A DNA stretch of 64,000 bases from Sphingomonas lutea (lineage in GTDB: Bacteria > Pseudomonadota > Alphaproteobacteria > Sphingomonadales > Sphingomonadaceae), in assembly GCF_014396785.1 (NCBI RefSeq), contig NZ_CP060718.1:888501-952500 (forward strand), read 5' to 3'. Position 1 is the first letter of the stretch, and every line of letters starts with the position of its first letter. Positions 30,053-39,399 of this stretch are shown piece after piece. The position numbers were made by a program, and so were the translations under genes. The notes below the pieces were generated by a model, which was not told the DNA's origin, ran no database searches, and was given only the letters and a program-made list of their open reading frames with translations.

Positions 30053-30541
30053 CTAATCGCCGTCGGGATCGACCATATGCTCGAGGATTTCGGTGCGGAT
30101 TCGCACGGCGCGCGACCCGACGCGCGTTTCCCACAGGAAGACGGCAAAGCCGAGCCCGACCGAGATCATGCAGGCGATGAACAGCAGCGCCACCGCGGTG
30201 CCGATATGCGCGCCGGTGAGCGAGGCGGCGAACAGCAGCACCACGACCAGGCAAATGAGAACCGCGGCGAGCACCGACAGGAAGATCGCCCAGCTGACCA
30301 AAGCCATGCGGCGGTCGAGCACGCGCATCTCGGCAAGGCGGCGGTCATGTTCGAGACCTCGCGCGGCCAGCATCAAGGGCTCGACGGCGCGCGCGCGGTC
30401 GACGATGCGCGACAGCCGCCCGGCGCAGACGTTGAGGAACGCGCCGATCCCCGCGAGCAGGAAGACGGGCGCCACCGCGAGCTGGATGATCTGCGCCACC
30501 GCGCTGACGCTGGTGTCGGCGGCCGGGAGCGACTGAAACAT
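30053..30541 (-). CDS. DUF2721-like membrane protein
   Basis: A 162-residue inner-membrane protein. A first helix (IIQLAVAPVFLLAGIGAFLN) is followed by a basic amphipathic stretch (RLSRIVDRARAVEPLMLAAR) and two further helices (MALVSWAIFLSVLAAVLICL and AVALLFIACMISVGLGFAVF). This order is that of DUF2721 proteins, whose function is not known. ATG 30541 overlaps the stop of the upstream gene (ATGA), so it is the second gene of a pair. Confidence 0.75.
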   Translation of the reverse strand: MFQSLPAADTSVSAVAQIIQLAVAPVFLLAGIGAFLNVCAGRLSRIVDRARAVEPLMLAARGLEHDRRLAEMRVLDRRMALVSWAIFLSVLAAVLICLVVVLLFAASLTGAHIGTAVALLFIACMISVGLGFAVFLWETRVGSRAVRIRTEILEHMVDPDGD

Positions 30542-31119
30542 CAGGCGTTCAACTGCTCCCGCTCGCAACTCGCAACCTCGAGCAACAGCAGGCCGGTGGC
30601 GACGAAGCTGGCGGCGAGAATCCAGGAAAAGGTGGCGATCAGCGGCGGCGTCGGGCCGAACAGGCTAACGACAACCGCGGCGATCGACAGGCCGGCGATC
30701 AGCAGCACCGCCAGCAGGAAGTCGGTGCCGGCCGACAGCGCCGTCCACATGCGCACCGACCCCGATGTGTGCGTGCTTGCATAGGCCAGGATCAGGCTGC
30801 GAATCAGGAGCCAGCCGGCGATCGGCCAGACGGTCGGGAAGAAGCGCGTTTCGGGATTGATCAGGAACAGCATCCCGGCCGCGGCGGTGACCGCGCCGGC
30901 GGTCATCTCATAGGGCCGGACGTCGCGCCGCAGCGATCCGGCAATGACTTCGATCAGGCCCGCCGCGACCAGCAGCGCGCCCAAAACGTCGGATGAAATG
31001 CCCGTTTCGGCGGGCAGCAGGGCGGCCCCCACGCCGAGCAGGATGATCGACACCCCCGCGACTCGAATACCCCGCGCCCGGGTCCGGTCCGATAAGTTCG
31101 CGCGTTCTGCCTTGTTCAC
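30541..31119 (-). CDS. HdeD/DUF308-like membrane protein
   Basis: A 192-residue membrane protein with about six short helices arranged in pairs, for example VAGVSIILLGVGAALLPAE, DVLGALLVAAGLIEVIAGSL and MTAGAVTAAAGMLFLINPET. The repeated helix-loop pattern with GLIEVIAG resembles DUF308/HdeD proteins, in which some members are linked to acid stress. That link is only by family resemblance. It is coupled to the DUF2721-like gene. Confidence 0.7.
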   Translation of the reverse strand: MNKAERANLSDRTRARGIRVAGVSIILLGVGAALLPAETGISSDVLGALLVAAGLIEVIAGSLRRDVRPYEMTAGAVTAAAGMLFLINPETRFFPTVWPIAGWLLIRSLILAYASTHTSGSVRMWTALSAGTDFLLAVLLIAGLSIAAVVVSLFGPTPPLIATFSWILAASFVATGLLLLEVASCEREQLNA

Positions 31120-31135
31120 TGCTTTGGCCTCGATC

Positions 31136-31684
31136 TTAAGCGCCCTCGTCGCCGGTGCATTGTCCGCGGTGCCGGGCGTCCACCCGCATCTTCATCGCCA
31201 TGCCGGCGGATGCGGCGCCCTCACCCTGCATGGTCATCGTCATATTATACGTCGTCGGCGAATAATTGCCCTGCATGGTCATGGTCTGGGTGCCGCCCTC
31301 ATTGCTGCACTTCATCACGGCGTCGATCTTGCCGTCGGCCATGGTGAAGCGGTCGTAGCGGCAGCTCTTGTTGTTGCCGGCGAAGAAATCCTCGCGCGGC
31401 CGCTTGGCTTCCGCTTCGGTCAGGCAGCTGACGCTGGTCTGCTCTTGCCCCTGCATTCCGCGCATCTCGCGCGATGCTTCGGCCGGCATGCCGGGGATGC
31501 TCATCTCCTCGATCGTCACCGTCGATTCCCAGCGGCCGGGGCGAACGAAATTGGTCGCGCCGCCCGCGTCCGCGACCTTGTTCGCGACCTCGGCGACGCT
31601 GGCATTCTCCTCGCGGATCTCAGGGCCCTTGTCGCAGGCGGTCAGCGCAAGTGCGGTCGAGCAGGCGAATATGGCGGCTTTCAT
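31136..31684 (-). CDS. DUF3617-like lipoprotein
   Basis: A 182-residue lipoprotein: MKAAIFACSTALALTAC gives a lipobox with Cys17. The mature part contains FVRPGRWESTVTIEEMSIPG near its start and a DUF3617-like core with SVSCLTEAEAKRPREDFFAG and CRYDRFTMADGKIDAVMKCS, including Cys residues that could pair in the periplasm. A Met-rich strand (TMTMQGNYSPTTYNMTMTMQ) follows, which might bind metal but is common in this family. GGGGAGA lies just before ATG 31684. Confidence 0.78.
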   Translation of the reverse strand: MKAAIFACSTALALTACDKGPEIREENASVAEVANKVADAGGATNFVRPGRWESTVTIEEMSIPGMPAEASREMRGMQGQEQTSVSCLTEAEAKRPREDFFAGNNKSCRYDRFTMADGKIDAVMKCSNEGGTQTMTMQGNYSPTTYNMTMTMQGEGAASAGMAMKMRVDARHRGQCTGDEGA

Positions 31685-31759
31685 GCGTCTCCCCTTGTTG
31701 GCGGCGTCGATGATAGACGGCCCGACCACGGCGCACTAGCGCCCCTCGCTTCAATACGG

Positions 31760-33345
31760 TCAGCGGCGGAAATCGGGCACCGTCCCCGTTTGGCGCCAAT
31801 AATCATTCAGTCCGATGCGATCGAGCAGATCGTCGAAGGACCGCTCGCGCCACATGGGCCGCATCATCGGCTGGAACAGCGGGCTGGTGACGCGATCCTC
31901 GTCGCCACCGGCGGGGGCGAGCGCCTTCCATTCCCCCTCCCCGAAATAATAGCCGCGCAGCAGCGCGAACGCGGCCGCCGCGTCGCCCAGCGCAACGCAG
32001 GCTTGGGCCACCTGAAGCGCGGCCGACGGGTTCCCTTCGAGATATTCAAGCGCCGTGCGCCGTGCTTGTTCGGGCGGGCGTTTTCCGGCGAGCGCTTCGG
32101 CGGTGGCGCGGATCGCGGCAATGAAGTCCGGCCGGATCTCGATCGGCCAGTCGGCCGTACGTCCCAGGATCTCGAGCGCCTCGCCAGGCCGGCCGGTGAA
32201 CATGAGATACGAGAGCCGGGTGCGGAAAATCTGGGGTGCTGCGGCCATTGTTTCACGGCCACGTCGAGCATCCGATCGGCCGCCGGCAAGTCGCCCGCGG
32301 CCCACAGGTTGATGATCACCTTGCGGTCGGCACCGGGGAGCATGAACCTCTTGCGGTCGAACCGGTCCGAATATTGCCGCGCCTCCTGCCAGCGGCCGAC
32401 GTGGCCGAGCAGGTCGGACATCGTGAACAGCAGGATCGGGAAGGTTGGGTTGCGCTGCAATGCGGCCCTGTGGCCCCGCTCGACCGCGATCCAGTTGCGA
32501 TAGGGCGCTTCCAGCATGCGCAATGCGCCCGTCGCTCGCCCTTCCCGGGGATCAAGCTCGAGCGCGGCCTTTGCCGCCGCACGGCTTCGGGCATCCACGC
32601 CGCGGCGCTCGCCCGGCGGGACAACGCGCTTGCGCACGGCATAGGCCATCGCCAGGCCGCCCCACGCGACGGCTGAATCCGGCGCCAGTTGCGTGGCGTC
32701 GGACAGCAAGGCAATCGCCGTCAGAGTCGACCCGGGATCCTGGGTTTCCAGCGCGTCGTTCTGCTGGAGGGAGTCGAGGCCCTTCTGCAACACCATTTGT
32801 GCCTCAGGCGACATCTTCGGCCGGTCTCGCAATAGCCAGGCCGCGCCGCCGAGTGCGCCGAGGCCTGCGACCACCCCGCCGCCCACGAGCATCTGTCGTC
32901 GCGATGTCCCCTGGGGTGGGAGATGCCGGGGTACGGCTCCTCCACCACTCGCTTCGCGGCCCGCCAACTCGGCCACGCTCGCAACGACGCTCTCCCAGGC
33001 CGCAGTGTCGGGCTTATTGTTCCAATTGCGCAAGTCGACGCACTGCAGCTGGTCGAACGGCATGGGGAGACGCGCGTCGTCCAGGCGGACCTGGACCAGG
33101 CGGTGCTTTTCGCGTCCACGATTGGCTTCCGACCGGACCCATTGCGACGCCACGGCCTCGGTTGACCACAGGACAAGGACGGAGCTCGCGGCTTCGAGCT
33201 GTTCTTCGATGACGTCGCTGAATGCGCGGTGCGCCGGAAGGCTTTCGTCATACCAGACCGAAAACCCGCAGGCGCGTAGCAGCGCGGCGACGCGCTGTGC
33301 CGCGCCCAGATTCGTCCGGGCGCAAGAAAGAAAAACGTCCGCCAT
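31760..33345 (-). CDS. TIR-domain, membrane-anchored TPR protein (frameshifted in this sequence)
   Basis: About 529 residues when repaired. Residues 1-130 form a TIR-like domain (MADVFLSCARTNLGAAQRVA, FSVWYDESLPAHRAFSDVIE, SSVLVLWSTEAVASQWVRSE). Box 1 reads SCARTN rather than the usual SYARxD. Residues 151-172 (QMLVGGGVVAGLGALGGAAW) make one membrane helix; the rest is TPR-like helices (LLSDATQLAPDSAVAWGGLA, AALELDPREGRATGALRMLE). The frame breaks at GGGG 32233-32236; one more C on the minus strand rebuilds WPQHPQIFRTRLSYLMFTGR and runs to the stop at 31760. TIR domains can cleave NAD or act in signalling; I cannot confirm a catalytic Glu. No adjacent defence genes. Confidence 0.78.
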
Positions 33346-33429
33346 CCGCGCCCCTGTTCCGCGCAAGGCAATTAGCAGTTCGCGCCCTGCCTTGGCGAGA
33401 CGCAGCTCGCTGCGGCCCGCGCTCCCGGA

Positions 33430-34776
33430 TCAGTCGTCCGCAGCCGCCGCGCCCGGCTTCATCAGGTCGAGGACCGCGGCGGTCATCGCGATGGTTGCGT
33501 TGGTGATGGCCGGTTCGGGCGTGATCTTGAACAGATTGCTGTGGTGCGACGGAACCGGCGGCCCGCCCGCCTTGGCCGCGTCGAACGCCGCCTGCGGCGT
33601 CCCGCCGATCCCGAAATAATAGCCGCGCACGCCCGATCCCGGCGGGATGAAATAGGGAAAGTCTTCGGCCCCCATGTCGGTCTGCACGAACGGCTTGAAC
33701 GCCGCTTTGCCCAGCGCTGCGCTGATCGTTGCGTTGAGCCGTCGGGCGAGCTCGGGGTCGTTGTTGGTGACCCCGGTGCCTTCGGGCACGGTCACGACCG
33801 GCATCTTGTCCGCGGGCATCCCGTTCATCTCACCGACGCCGTGCGCCACGCGGCGGATCCCGTCGATCAGCCGCTTGCGCTCCTCCTCGGTATTGGCGCG
33901 CACCGTCAGTTCCAGCTTGGCCTCATTCGAAATGATGTTGGCCTTGAGCCCGGCGTGGAACGAGCCGACGGTGATGACCGCGGGGGCGAGCGGCATTCGC
34001 TCGCGGCTCACCAGACCCTGCAGCGCGATCACCAGCTGCGACGCCATGTAGATCGGGTCCTTGCCGGTATGCGGCGAGGCGCCATGCGCGCCGACCCCGG
34101 GGACCGTGATATTGACGGTGTCGGCGGAGCTGTACTGAAGCCCTTCGGCGGCGCTGAACATGCCGGTCGGCATTTCGGAATCGACGTGGAAGGCGAGCGC
34201 ATATTGAGGCTTGGGGAAGCGGGTGTAGAGCCCGTCCTCCATCATCTTGCGCGCGCCGCCGATGCGCTCCTCGGCCGGCTGGACGACGAACAGGATCGTG
34301 CCCTTCCAGCGGTCCCGCATGGCCGCAAGCCGGCGCGCGGTGCCGATCATGCTGGTGATGTGCGTGTCGTGGCCGCAGGCGTGCATCACCGGCTTTTCGA
34401 CGCCGTCGATGTCGACCTGGCGCACTTTGCTGGCGTTGGGCAGGCCCGAATCCTCATGGACCGGAAGTCCGTCCATGTCGGCACGCACCAGCACCACCGG
34501 GCCGGCGCCATTGCGCATCACGCCGACGACGCCCGTCCCGCCGACCTTTTCGGTCACCGCCATGCCCGGCACGCCGCGCAGTTCCTTGGCCATGCGCGCG
34601 GCGGTCAGCATCTCCTTGAACGACAGTTCGGGGTTGCGGTGGAACCAGTCGAACAGCCCGCCCAGCGACGCCTGATAATCGGCGCGGACGGCAGGCGCGT
34701 AATCGGGCTCGGCGAATGCCGGCGTTGCGGCGAGCATGGCCAGGACGGCGGCTGCGCAGCGAAGACGATGGTTCAT
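33430..34776 (-). CDS. secreted M20-family amidohydrolase/peptidase
   Basis: Zinc hydrolase of 448 residues with a signal peptide (MNHRLRCAAAVLAMLAATPA, then FAEPD). Features include DWFHRNPELSFKEMLTAARM, LVRADMDGLPVHEDSGLPN, the metal Cys/His segment HACGHDTHITSMIG and the acidic VVQPAEERIGGARKMM; the second metal His is in PVPSHHSNLFKITPE. This is the aminoacylase/hippurate-hydrolase type of M20. GGGGG lies eight bases before ATG 34776. It diverges from uvrB over 36 bases, and the long open frame upstream on this strand is a uvrB shadow. Confidence 0.88.
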   Translation of the reverse strand: MNHRLRCAAAVLAMLAATPAFAEPDYAPAVRADYQASLGGLFDWFHRNPELSFKEMLTAARMAKELRGVPGMAVTEKVGGTGVVGVMRNGAGPVVLVRADMDGLPVHEDSGLPNASKVRQVDIDGVEKPVMHACGHDTHITSMIGTARRLAAMRDRWKGTILFVVQPAEERIGGARKMMEDGLYTRFPKPQYALAFHVDSEMPTGMFSAAEGLQYSSADTVNITVPGVGAHGASPHTGKDPIYMASQLVIALQGLVSRERMPLAPAVITVGSFHAGLKANIISNEAKLELTVRANTEEERKRLIDGIRRVAHGVGEMNGMPADKMPVVTVPEGTGVTNNDPELARRLNATISAALGKAAFKPFVQTDMGAEDFPYFIPPGSGVRGYYFGIGGTPQAAFDAAKAGGPPVPSHHSNLFKITPEPAITNATIAMTAAVLDLMKPGAAAADD

Positions 34777-34812
34777 TGAGTTCCCCCTTTGCGGCAACCA
34801 TATGCGACTGCG

Positions 34813-37011
34813 ATGGCGATTCAAATCCGCACCAGCCTGGCCGAGCCCGAGACGGGCGAGACCTTCGTTCCCCACAAGCCGGCGCGGCCCGACAAGGCCG
34901 AGGGCGGCAAGCGCTTCAAGATCGTCTCCGATTATGAGCCTGCGGGCGACCAGCCGACCGCGATCGCCGAGCTGGTGGAGGCCGCGCGCGAGGGCGAGAA
35001 GAGCCAGGTGCTCCTCGGCGTCACCGGGTCGGGCAAGACCTTCACCATGGCGCAGGTGATCGAGACGCTGCAGCGCCCCGCGCTGGTGCTCGCGCCGAAC
35101 AAGATCCTCGCCGCGCAACTCTACGCCGAATTCAAGAGCTTCTTCCCGGACAACGCGGTCGAATATTTCGTCAGCTACTACGATTATTACCAGCCCGAAG
35201 CCTACGTGCCCCGGTCCGACACCTACATCGAGAAGGAAAGCTCGGTGAACGAGGCGATCGACCGCATGCGCCACTCGGCGACGCGCTCGCTGCTCGAACG
35301 CGACGACGTGATCATCGTCGCTTCGGTCAGCTGCCTCTACGGCATCGGGTCGGTCGAAACCTATTCGGCGATGACCTTCAGCCTCAAGAAGGGCGCGTCG
35401 GAGGATCAGCGCGAGATCATCCGCAAGCTGGTTGCGCTGCAATATCGTCGCAACGACCAGGCGTTCACCCGCGGCAGCTTCCGCGTGAAGGGCGACAATC
35501 TGGAGATCTTCCCGTCGCACTATGAGGACAGCGCCTGGCGCATCAGCTTCTTCGGCGATGAGATCGAAGACATCACCGAATTCGATCCGCTGACCGGCAA
35601 GAAGACCGCGCAGCTCGACTACGTGAAGGTCTATGCCAACTCGCACTACGTGACGCCCGGCCCGACGCTCAAGCAGGCGATGGAGGCGATCCGCCACGAG
35701 CTTGCCGAACGGCTCAAGGAACTGGAAGCCGAAGGCAAGCTGCTCGAGCTCCAGCGGCTCGAGCAGCGGACCAATTTCGACCTCGAGATGATCGCCGCGA
35801 CGGGCAGCTGCGCGGGGATCGAGAATTATTCGCGCTTCCTCACCGGGCGGCTACCCGGCGAGCCGCCGCCGACGCTGTTCGAATATCTGCCGGACAATGC
35901 GCTGCTGTTCGTCGACGAAAGCCACCAGACAGTGCCGCAGATCGGCGCGATGGCGCGGGGCGACCACCGGCGCAAGATCACGCTCGCCGAATATGGCTTC
36001 CGCCTGCCGAGCTGCATCGACAACCGCCCGCTGCGCTTCAACGAATGGGATGCGATGCGCCCGCAGACGACCTTCGTCAGCGCGACGCCCGGCCCGTGGG
36101 AAATGAACGAGACCGGCGGCGTCTTTTCGGAGCAGGTCATCCGCCCGACCGGCCTCATCGACCCGCCGGTCGAGATCAAGCCGGTCGAAGACCAGGTCGA
36201 CGACCTCGTCAACGAAGCCAAGATCACCGCCAAGAAGGGTTATCGCACGCTCGTCACCACGCTGACCAAGCGCATGGCAGAGGACCTTACCGAATATCTC
36301 CACGAAGCGGGCTTGCGCGTTCGCTACATGCACAGCGACGTCGAGACGCTCGAGCGGATCGAGCTGATCCGCGAGCTTCGGCTCGGGGTCTATGACGTTT
36401 TGGTCGGGATCAACCTGCTGCGCGAAGGGCTCGACATTCCCGAATGCGGGCTGGTCGCGATCCTCGACGCTGACAAGGAGGGCTTCCTGCGCTCGGAAAC
36501 GTCACTCATCCAGACCATCGGCCGCGCCGCGCGCAACGTCGACGGGCGCGTCATCCTCTACGCCGACACGATCACCGGATCGATCGAGCGCGCGCTTGCC
36601 GAAACCAACCGCCGCCGCGATCGCCAGCTTGCTTACAATGCCGAACACGGCATCACGCCGGAGACGATCAAGCGCCAGATTCACGATGTCATGGCCCATG
36701 TCGCGACGCGCGACGGCGTGGTGATCGACACCGGCGACGACGAACGTCCGCACCTCGTCGGCCACAACCTCAAGGCCTATATCGCCGATCTCGAAGAGCG
36801 CATGCGCAAGAGCGCCGCCGACCTCGAATTCGAAGAAGCCGCCCGCCTCCGCGACGAAATCCGCCGGCTTGAGGAAGACGACCTCGGCATCCCGCACGAT
36901 CAGCGCGCCGCCCCGCGCCCCCTCGGCAATTCGACCGAAGGCAAACCCGGCACCCGCAAAGGCCGTTTCGGCCGCCAGCAGCGCACGCGCTTCGGCGGCC
37001 GCCGCGGCTAG
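34813..37011 (+). CDS. uvrB: excinuclease ABC subunit B
   Basis: Helicase-like DNA damage verification subunit of nucleotide excision repair, 732 residues. Walker A is [20 protein letters not shown]; the beta-hairpin region is [20 protein letters not shown]; Walker B is [16 protein letters not shown]; motif VI is [19 protein letters not shown]; the UVR motif that binds UvrC is at the end ([20 protein letters not shown]). A Gly/Arg-rich tail follows ([15 protein letters not shown]). ATG 34813 is preferred; an in-frame ATG at 34789 would add eight residues. I see no LexA-type box upstream. Confidence 0.96.
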   Translation: MAIQIRTSLAEPETGETFVPHKPARPDKAEGGKRFKIVSDYEPAGDQPTAIAELVEAAREGEKSQVLLGVTGSGKTFTMAQVIETLQRPALVLAPNKILAAQLYAEFKSFFPDNAVEYFVSYYDYYQPEAYVPRSDTYIEKESSVNEAIDRMRHSATRSLLERDDVIIVASVSCLYGIGSVETYSAMTFSLKKGASEDQREIIRKLVALQYRRNDQAFTRGSFRVKGDNLEIFPSHYEDSAWRISFFGDEIEDITEFDPLTGKKTAQLDYVKVYANSHYVTPGPTLKQAMEAIRHELAERLKELEAEGKLLELQRLEQRTNFDLEMIAATGSCAGIENYSRFLTGRLPGEPPPTLFEYLPDNALLFVDESHQTVPQIGAMARGDHRRKITLAEYGFRLPSCIDNRPLRFNEWDAMRPQTTFVSATPGPWEMNETGGVFSEQVIRPTGLIDPPVEIKPVEDQVDDLVNEAKITAKKGYRTLVTTLTKRMAEDLTEYLHEAGLRVRYMHSDVETLERIELIRELRLGVYDVLVGINLLREGLDIPECGLVAILDADKEGFLRSETSLIQTIGRAARNVDGRVILYADTITGSIERALAETNRRRDRQLAYNAEHGITPETIKRQIHDVMAHVATRDGVVIDTGDDERPHLVGHNLKAYIADLEERMRKSAADLEFEEAARLRDEIRRLEEDDLGIPHDQRAAPRPLGNSTEGKPGTRKGRFGRQQRTRFGGRRG

Positions 37012-37012
37012 A

Positions 37013-37467
37013 TCAGCGCAGCACGCCCTTCGCTGCCTGCGCCCGCGCGTAGAGGTACAAGCCCACCGCAATCGCAATGATCAGGTAGGGCACCACGGCG
37101 TTGAACCCGCCGTCCATGCCCGCGATCTGCGCCGGGTTCATGATCTGGTAGCCGATGCCGATCACCGCCCCGACGAGGGAGATCAGCAAAGCCGTTGGCG
37201 CCCAGCGGCTGCGCATCAGGATCAGGACCGACCCGCCAGGCCCAGCCACACGCCGAGGCCCCAACCGGCGCTTGCCCAGACCGGAAAGGCGTTGACGTAG
37301 GCCATGAAGCCGTCGGCATCCATGCCCGGCATCATGGTGCGGATGTAATCCGCGCCTTGCGTGCGCGTCATGAAATAATCGTAGCAGCCGAACGCATTCC
37401 ACAGCGTCGCCAAGGCGCCGACGATCCACAAATGCGCGGGTGTCCGCGCTTGCACCATGTCCTGCAT
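37013..37467 (-). CDS. four-helix hypothetical membrane protein (frameshifted in this sequence)
   Basis: About 151 residues when repaired, function unknown. The first half, from ATG 37467, contains AHLWIVGALATLWNAFGCYD, YFMTRTQGADYIRTMMPGMD and WASAGWGLGVWLGLAG; the second half contains SVLILMRSRWAPTALLISLV and NAVVPYLIIAIAVGLYLYAR. The two lie in different frames and meet at the CCC run 37232-37234; one more base gives WLGLAGSVLILMRSRW. Four membrane helices result. It ends two bases from uvrB in convergent orientation. Confidence 0.68.
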
Positions 37468-37534
37468 TTTTAGTCCCCCATTGTTCGGCGTTCGCTGCCG
37501 GCCATCGCCAGGAAACGCCTTGTTGAAGCCGCTG

Positions 37535-38089
37535 TCAATTTCCTCCGCGCGGCCCATGCGCGGGCAGGAAGCCGGGGTTGCGTAGCAACGCCGCCGAGAC
37601 CAGCGCGACGACAAGCCCGACCGGCAGGATCTCGGCCATGATCATCGGGATCCGCAGCAGCGGATTGCGCATCTGCGCGCTGAGCGCACTAAGCTCGGCC
37701 GCCTGCGCGGCAATCGCGGCGGGCGCGGCGCCATTGGCGCGCATGTCGTCGAGCGTGCTGCGGCTGTAATCGGCCATGAAGTCATATCCGGTCAGCGCAA
37801 CGTACAGCTCCCACCCCGCGGCATAAGCGATCGCCGCGACGACGGTGATGGCCAGGCCGAGCGCGAACGCCGGGCCGAAGCGGATCACCCCGCCGCACTC
37901 GACGTCGCGATAGCGTTTGACGCCGACGAACAGCAGCGACAGCGCGGCCAGCATCACCAAATAGCCGAGCCACATCGAATGGCCGGCGATGTCGACCGAG
38001 AGAGTCACGCAGATCAGCGCGATCGCGGTCGCGCCGGCGAGCGCGCCATAGACCAGCGCATGGCGCGTCGGCCGCGCGGCGGCGCTCAC
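37535..38089 (-). CDS. DUF4199-like membrane protein
   Basis: A 184-residue membrane protein. Helices are VYGALAGATAIALICVTLSV, MWLGYLVMLAALSLLFVGVK, FGPAFALGLAITVVAAIAYA and IMAEILPVGLVVALVSAALL; the loop YRDVECGGVIRFGPAF and the acidic loop YDFMADYSRSTLDDMRANG fit DUF4199 proteins. GTG 38089 overlaps the stop of the VOC gene (GTGA), so the two are translated together. No known function. Confidence 0.75.
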   Translation of the reverse strand: MSAAARPTRHALVYGALAGATAIALICVTLSVDIAGHSMWLGYLVMLAALSLLFVGVKRYRDVECGGVIRFGPAFALGLAITVVAAIAYAAGWELYVALTGYDFMADYSRSTLDDMRANGAAPAAIAAQAAELSALSAQMRNPLLRIPMIMAEILPVGLVVALVSAALLRNPGFLPAHGPRGGN

Positions 38090-38460
38090 GCCTCCGGCTC
38101 CCACAGCTCGATCGGATTGCCCTCGGGGTCGTGGATGCGGGCGAAGCGGCCGACCCCGTCCATCGTCTCCTCGCGGCTAATCTCCTCGCCCGCGGCGCGC
38201 AGCTCGGCGAGCAGGCCGTCGAGGTCGCGCACGCGCAGATTGACCATCGCCGTGCGGTCGGCGGGGAAATAGTCGCTGTCCTGCTTGAACGGTTCGAACA
38301 CCATCGGCCCGCCCTGGTGGAACCACACCCACTCGTGGGGCTCGCCCTTGTCGTCGGTACCGCAGCCGCCGCCGACGCCGAGCCGGTCCTTGTACCAGGC
38401 CTTGAGCTTGGCGGGGTCCTTCGCGCGGAAGAAATATCCGCCCATTCCGATCACTGGCAT
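38086..38460 (-). CDS. VOC-superfamily protein
   Basis: A 124-residue glyoxalase/dioxygenase-fold protein: MPVIGMGGYFFRAKDPAKLK at the start, AWYKDRLGVGGG, EWVWFHQGGPMVFEPFKQDS in the centre, and ARIHDPEGNPIELWEPEA at the end, with the last Glu in the usual metal-ligand position. The first position usually holding His is Gly-Tyr here, so metal binding may be altered. ATG 38460 is used. It is coupled to the DUF4199-like gene. Confidence 0.78.
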   Translation of the reverse strand: MPVIGMGGYFFRAKDPAKLKAWYKDRLGVGGGCGTDDKGEPHEWVWFHQGGPMVFEPFKQDSDYFPADRTAMVNLRVRDLDGLLAELRAAGEEISREETMDGVGRFARIHDPEGNPIELWEPEA

Positions 38461-38513
38461 GCACGCCTCCTTACTGACCCTGCTGCAATAAGCGCGAAGC
38501 GCGGCGCGGCCTA

Positions 38514-38531
38514 TCACCTCGATGGGTGATT
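38514..38531. terminator. short hairpin between VOC and LuxR-type genes
   Basis: ATCACC and GGTGAT arms flank a six-base loop (TCGATG) between two minus-strand genes. No T-run follows, so its action as a terminator of the LuxR-type gene is only possible. Confidence 0.3.
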
Positions 38532-38554
38532 CGGGCCGGAATCGTCCGTCCGGC

Positions 38555-38956
38555 TTAGGGGATCAGCGCCAGCCAGCGCGCCTTGTCCACGGCATGGGCG
38601 CGGCGCTCGACCTCGAGCTTGCCGTAGACGTGCGCGACGTGGGTCTTGACCGTGTTGGGGGAGATCGCCAGCGCCCGCGCCATTTCCTTGATCGACTGGC
38701 CGCGGGCGAGCAGCTCCAGCACCTCGCATTCGCGCGGGGTCAGCCCGAGCGAGCGGATGGCGTTCGCGTTACGCTGGAATTCGGCCGGGCGAGGGGCCGG
38801 CGTCAGCCGCCGTCCGACCCAGATGCCGAGCGCGACGAACCCGACCGCCAGCAGCGCGATATAGATTTCGGTCGAGAAGGCGCGGGTCGCATGGCGGTAC
38901 TCGAGCGCGTCGAGGATGCCCGCCGCAAGCGCCAGCGCCAAGGCGTAGAGGATCAT
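38555..38956 (-). CDS. membrane-anchored LuxR-type transcription regulator
   Basis: About 133 residues. Two N-terminal helices (MILYALALALAAGILDALEY and EIYIALLAVGFVALGIWVGR) anchor a C-terminal LuxR/FixJ-type HTH (LGLTPRECEVLELLARGQSI, KEMARALAISPNTVKTHVAH, VYGKLEVERR). No receiver domain is present, so this is a one-component membrane regulator of a type seen in sphingomonads. The start at about 38956 is my choice because the first helix begins there; the frame is open further up to 39139 but overlaps the ArsR gene. Target genes are unknown. Confidence 0.75.
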   Translation of the reverse strand: MILYALALALAAGILDALEYRHATRAFSTEIYIALLAVGFVALGIWVGRRLTPAPRPAEFQRNANAIRSLGLTPRECEVLELLARGQSIKEMARALAISPNTVKTHVAHVYGKLEVERRAHAVDKARWLALIP

Positions 38957-39018
38957 CGTCCGGGCCACATTCGGACGCTGCCAGACCACGCGCCGCGATG
39001 ACAAGAGCAAGCCCGGCC

Positions 39019-39348
39019 TTAGCCCTGCCGTTCGAGCGCGCGCTTCAACTTCGCCAGCCGGGCCGTCGCGCTGGCCGCGTGCGGGCCGATCCAACGTTCG
39101 TGAATGTCGTGGATGGGCAGGGGGTTGAGGTGGTTCCACCGCTCACGCCCACGGCGTTCGGCAATCACCAGTTCGGCTTCTTCCAGCACGCGCAGGTGCT
39201 GCATCACCGTGCAGCGGTCGATCTCGGAAAAATGCTTGCACAACGCGCCGGTCGTGAGCGGTTGATCGCGCAGGTCATCGAGCATCTGACGCCGGATGGG
39301 CGATGCGAGAGCCTTGAACACCAAATCGATCCCGTCCGGTTTTGACAT
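39019..39348 (-). CDS. ArsR-family winged-helix repressor
   Basis: A 109-residue regulator with a winged helix: FKALASPIRRQMLDDLRDQP, TTGALCKHFSEIDRCTVMQH, LRVLEEAELVIAERRGRERW. Members paired with an AHSA1/SRPBCC gene typically control that gene. Cys residues lie in the recognition region (ALCKHF and DRCTVM), but I see no classic metal site. It diverges from the SRPBCC gene over 51 bases that hold a palindrome touching its own start codon, so it likely represses both. Confidence 0.87.
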   Translation of the reverse strand: MSKPDGIDLVFKALASPIRRQMLDDLRDQPLTTGALCKHFSEIDRCTVMQHLRVLEEAELVIAERRGRERWNHLNPLPIHDIHERWIGPHAASATARLAKLKRALERQG

Positions 39349-39364
39349 GTTATATAACTATAAC
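39349..39364. promoter_or_regulatory. palindromic operator between ArsR and SRPBCC genes
   Basis: GTTATATAACTATAAC: six-base arms GTTATA and TATAAC with four bases between. It starts at the base next to the arsR-type ATG and is the only AT-rich stretch nearby. Its position suggests the ArsR-type protein binds here and blocks both promoters; it also looks like overlapping -10 elements. Confidence 0.6.
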
Positions 39365-39399
39365 ATAAGAGCATGAGACTCAAGACGGGAGGACATCGC

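Noticed and set aside
34771..34783. GTTC-ATTGA-GTTC upstream of uvrB as a LexA box
   Set aside because: Alphaproteobacterial LexA sites are GTTC-N7-GTTC; the spacing here is five, and the motif overlaps the divergent gene's start codon.
33430..35697. A 755-residue protein on the minus strand across the uvrB 5' part
   Set aside because: Only 33430-34776 has family features and a signal peptide; the rest lies opposite uvrB and has no conserved motif.
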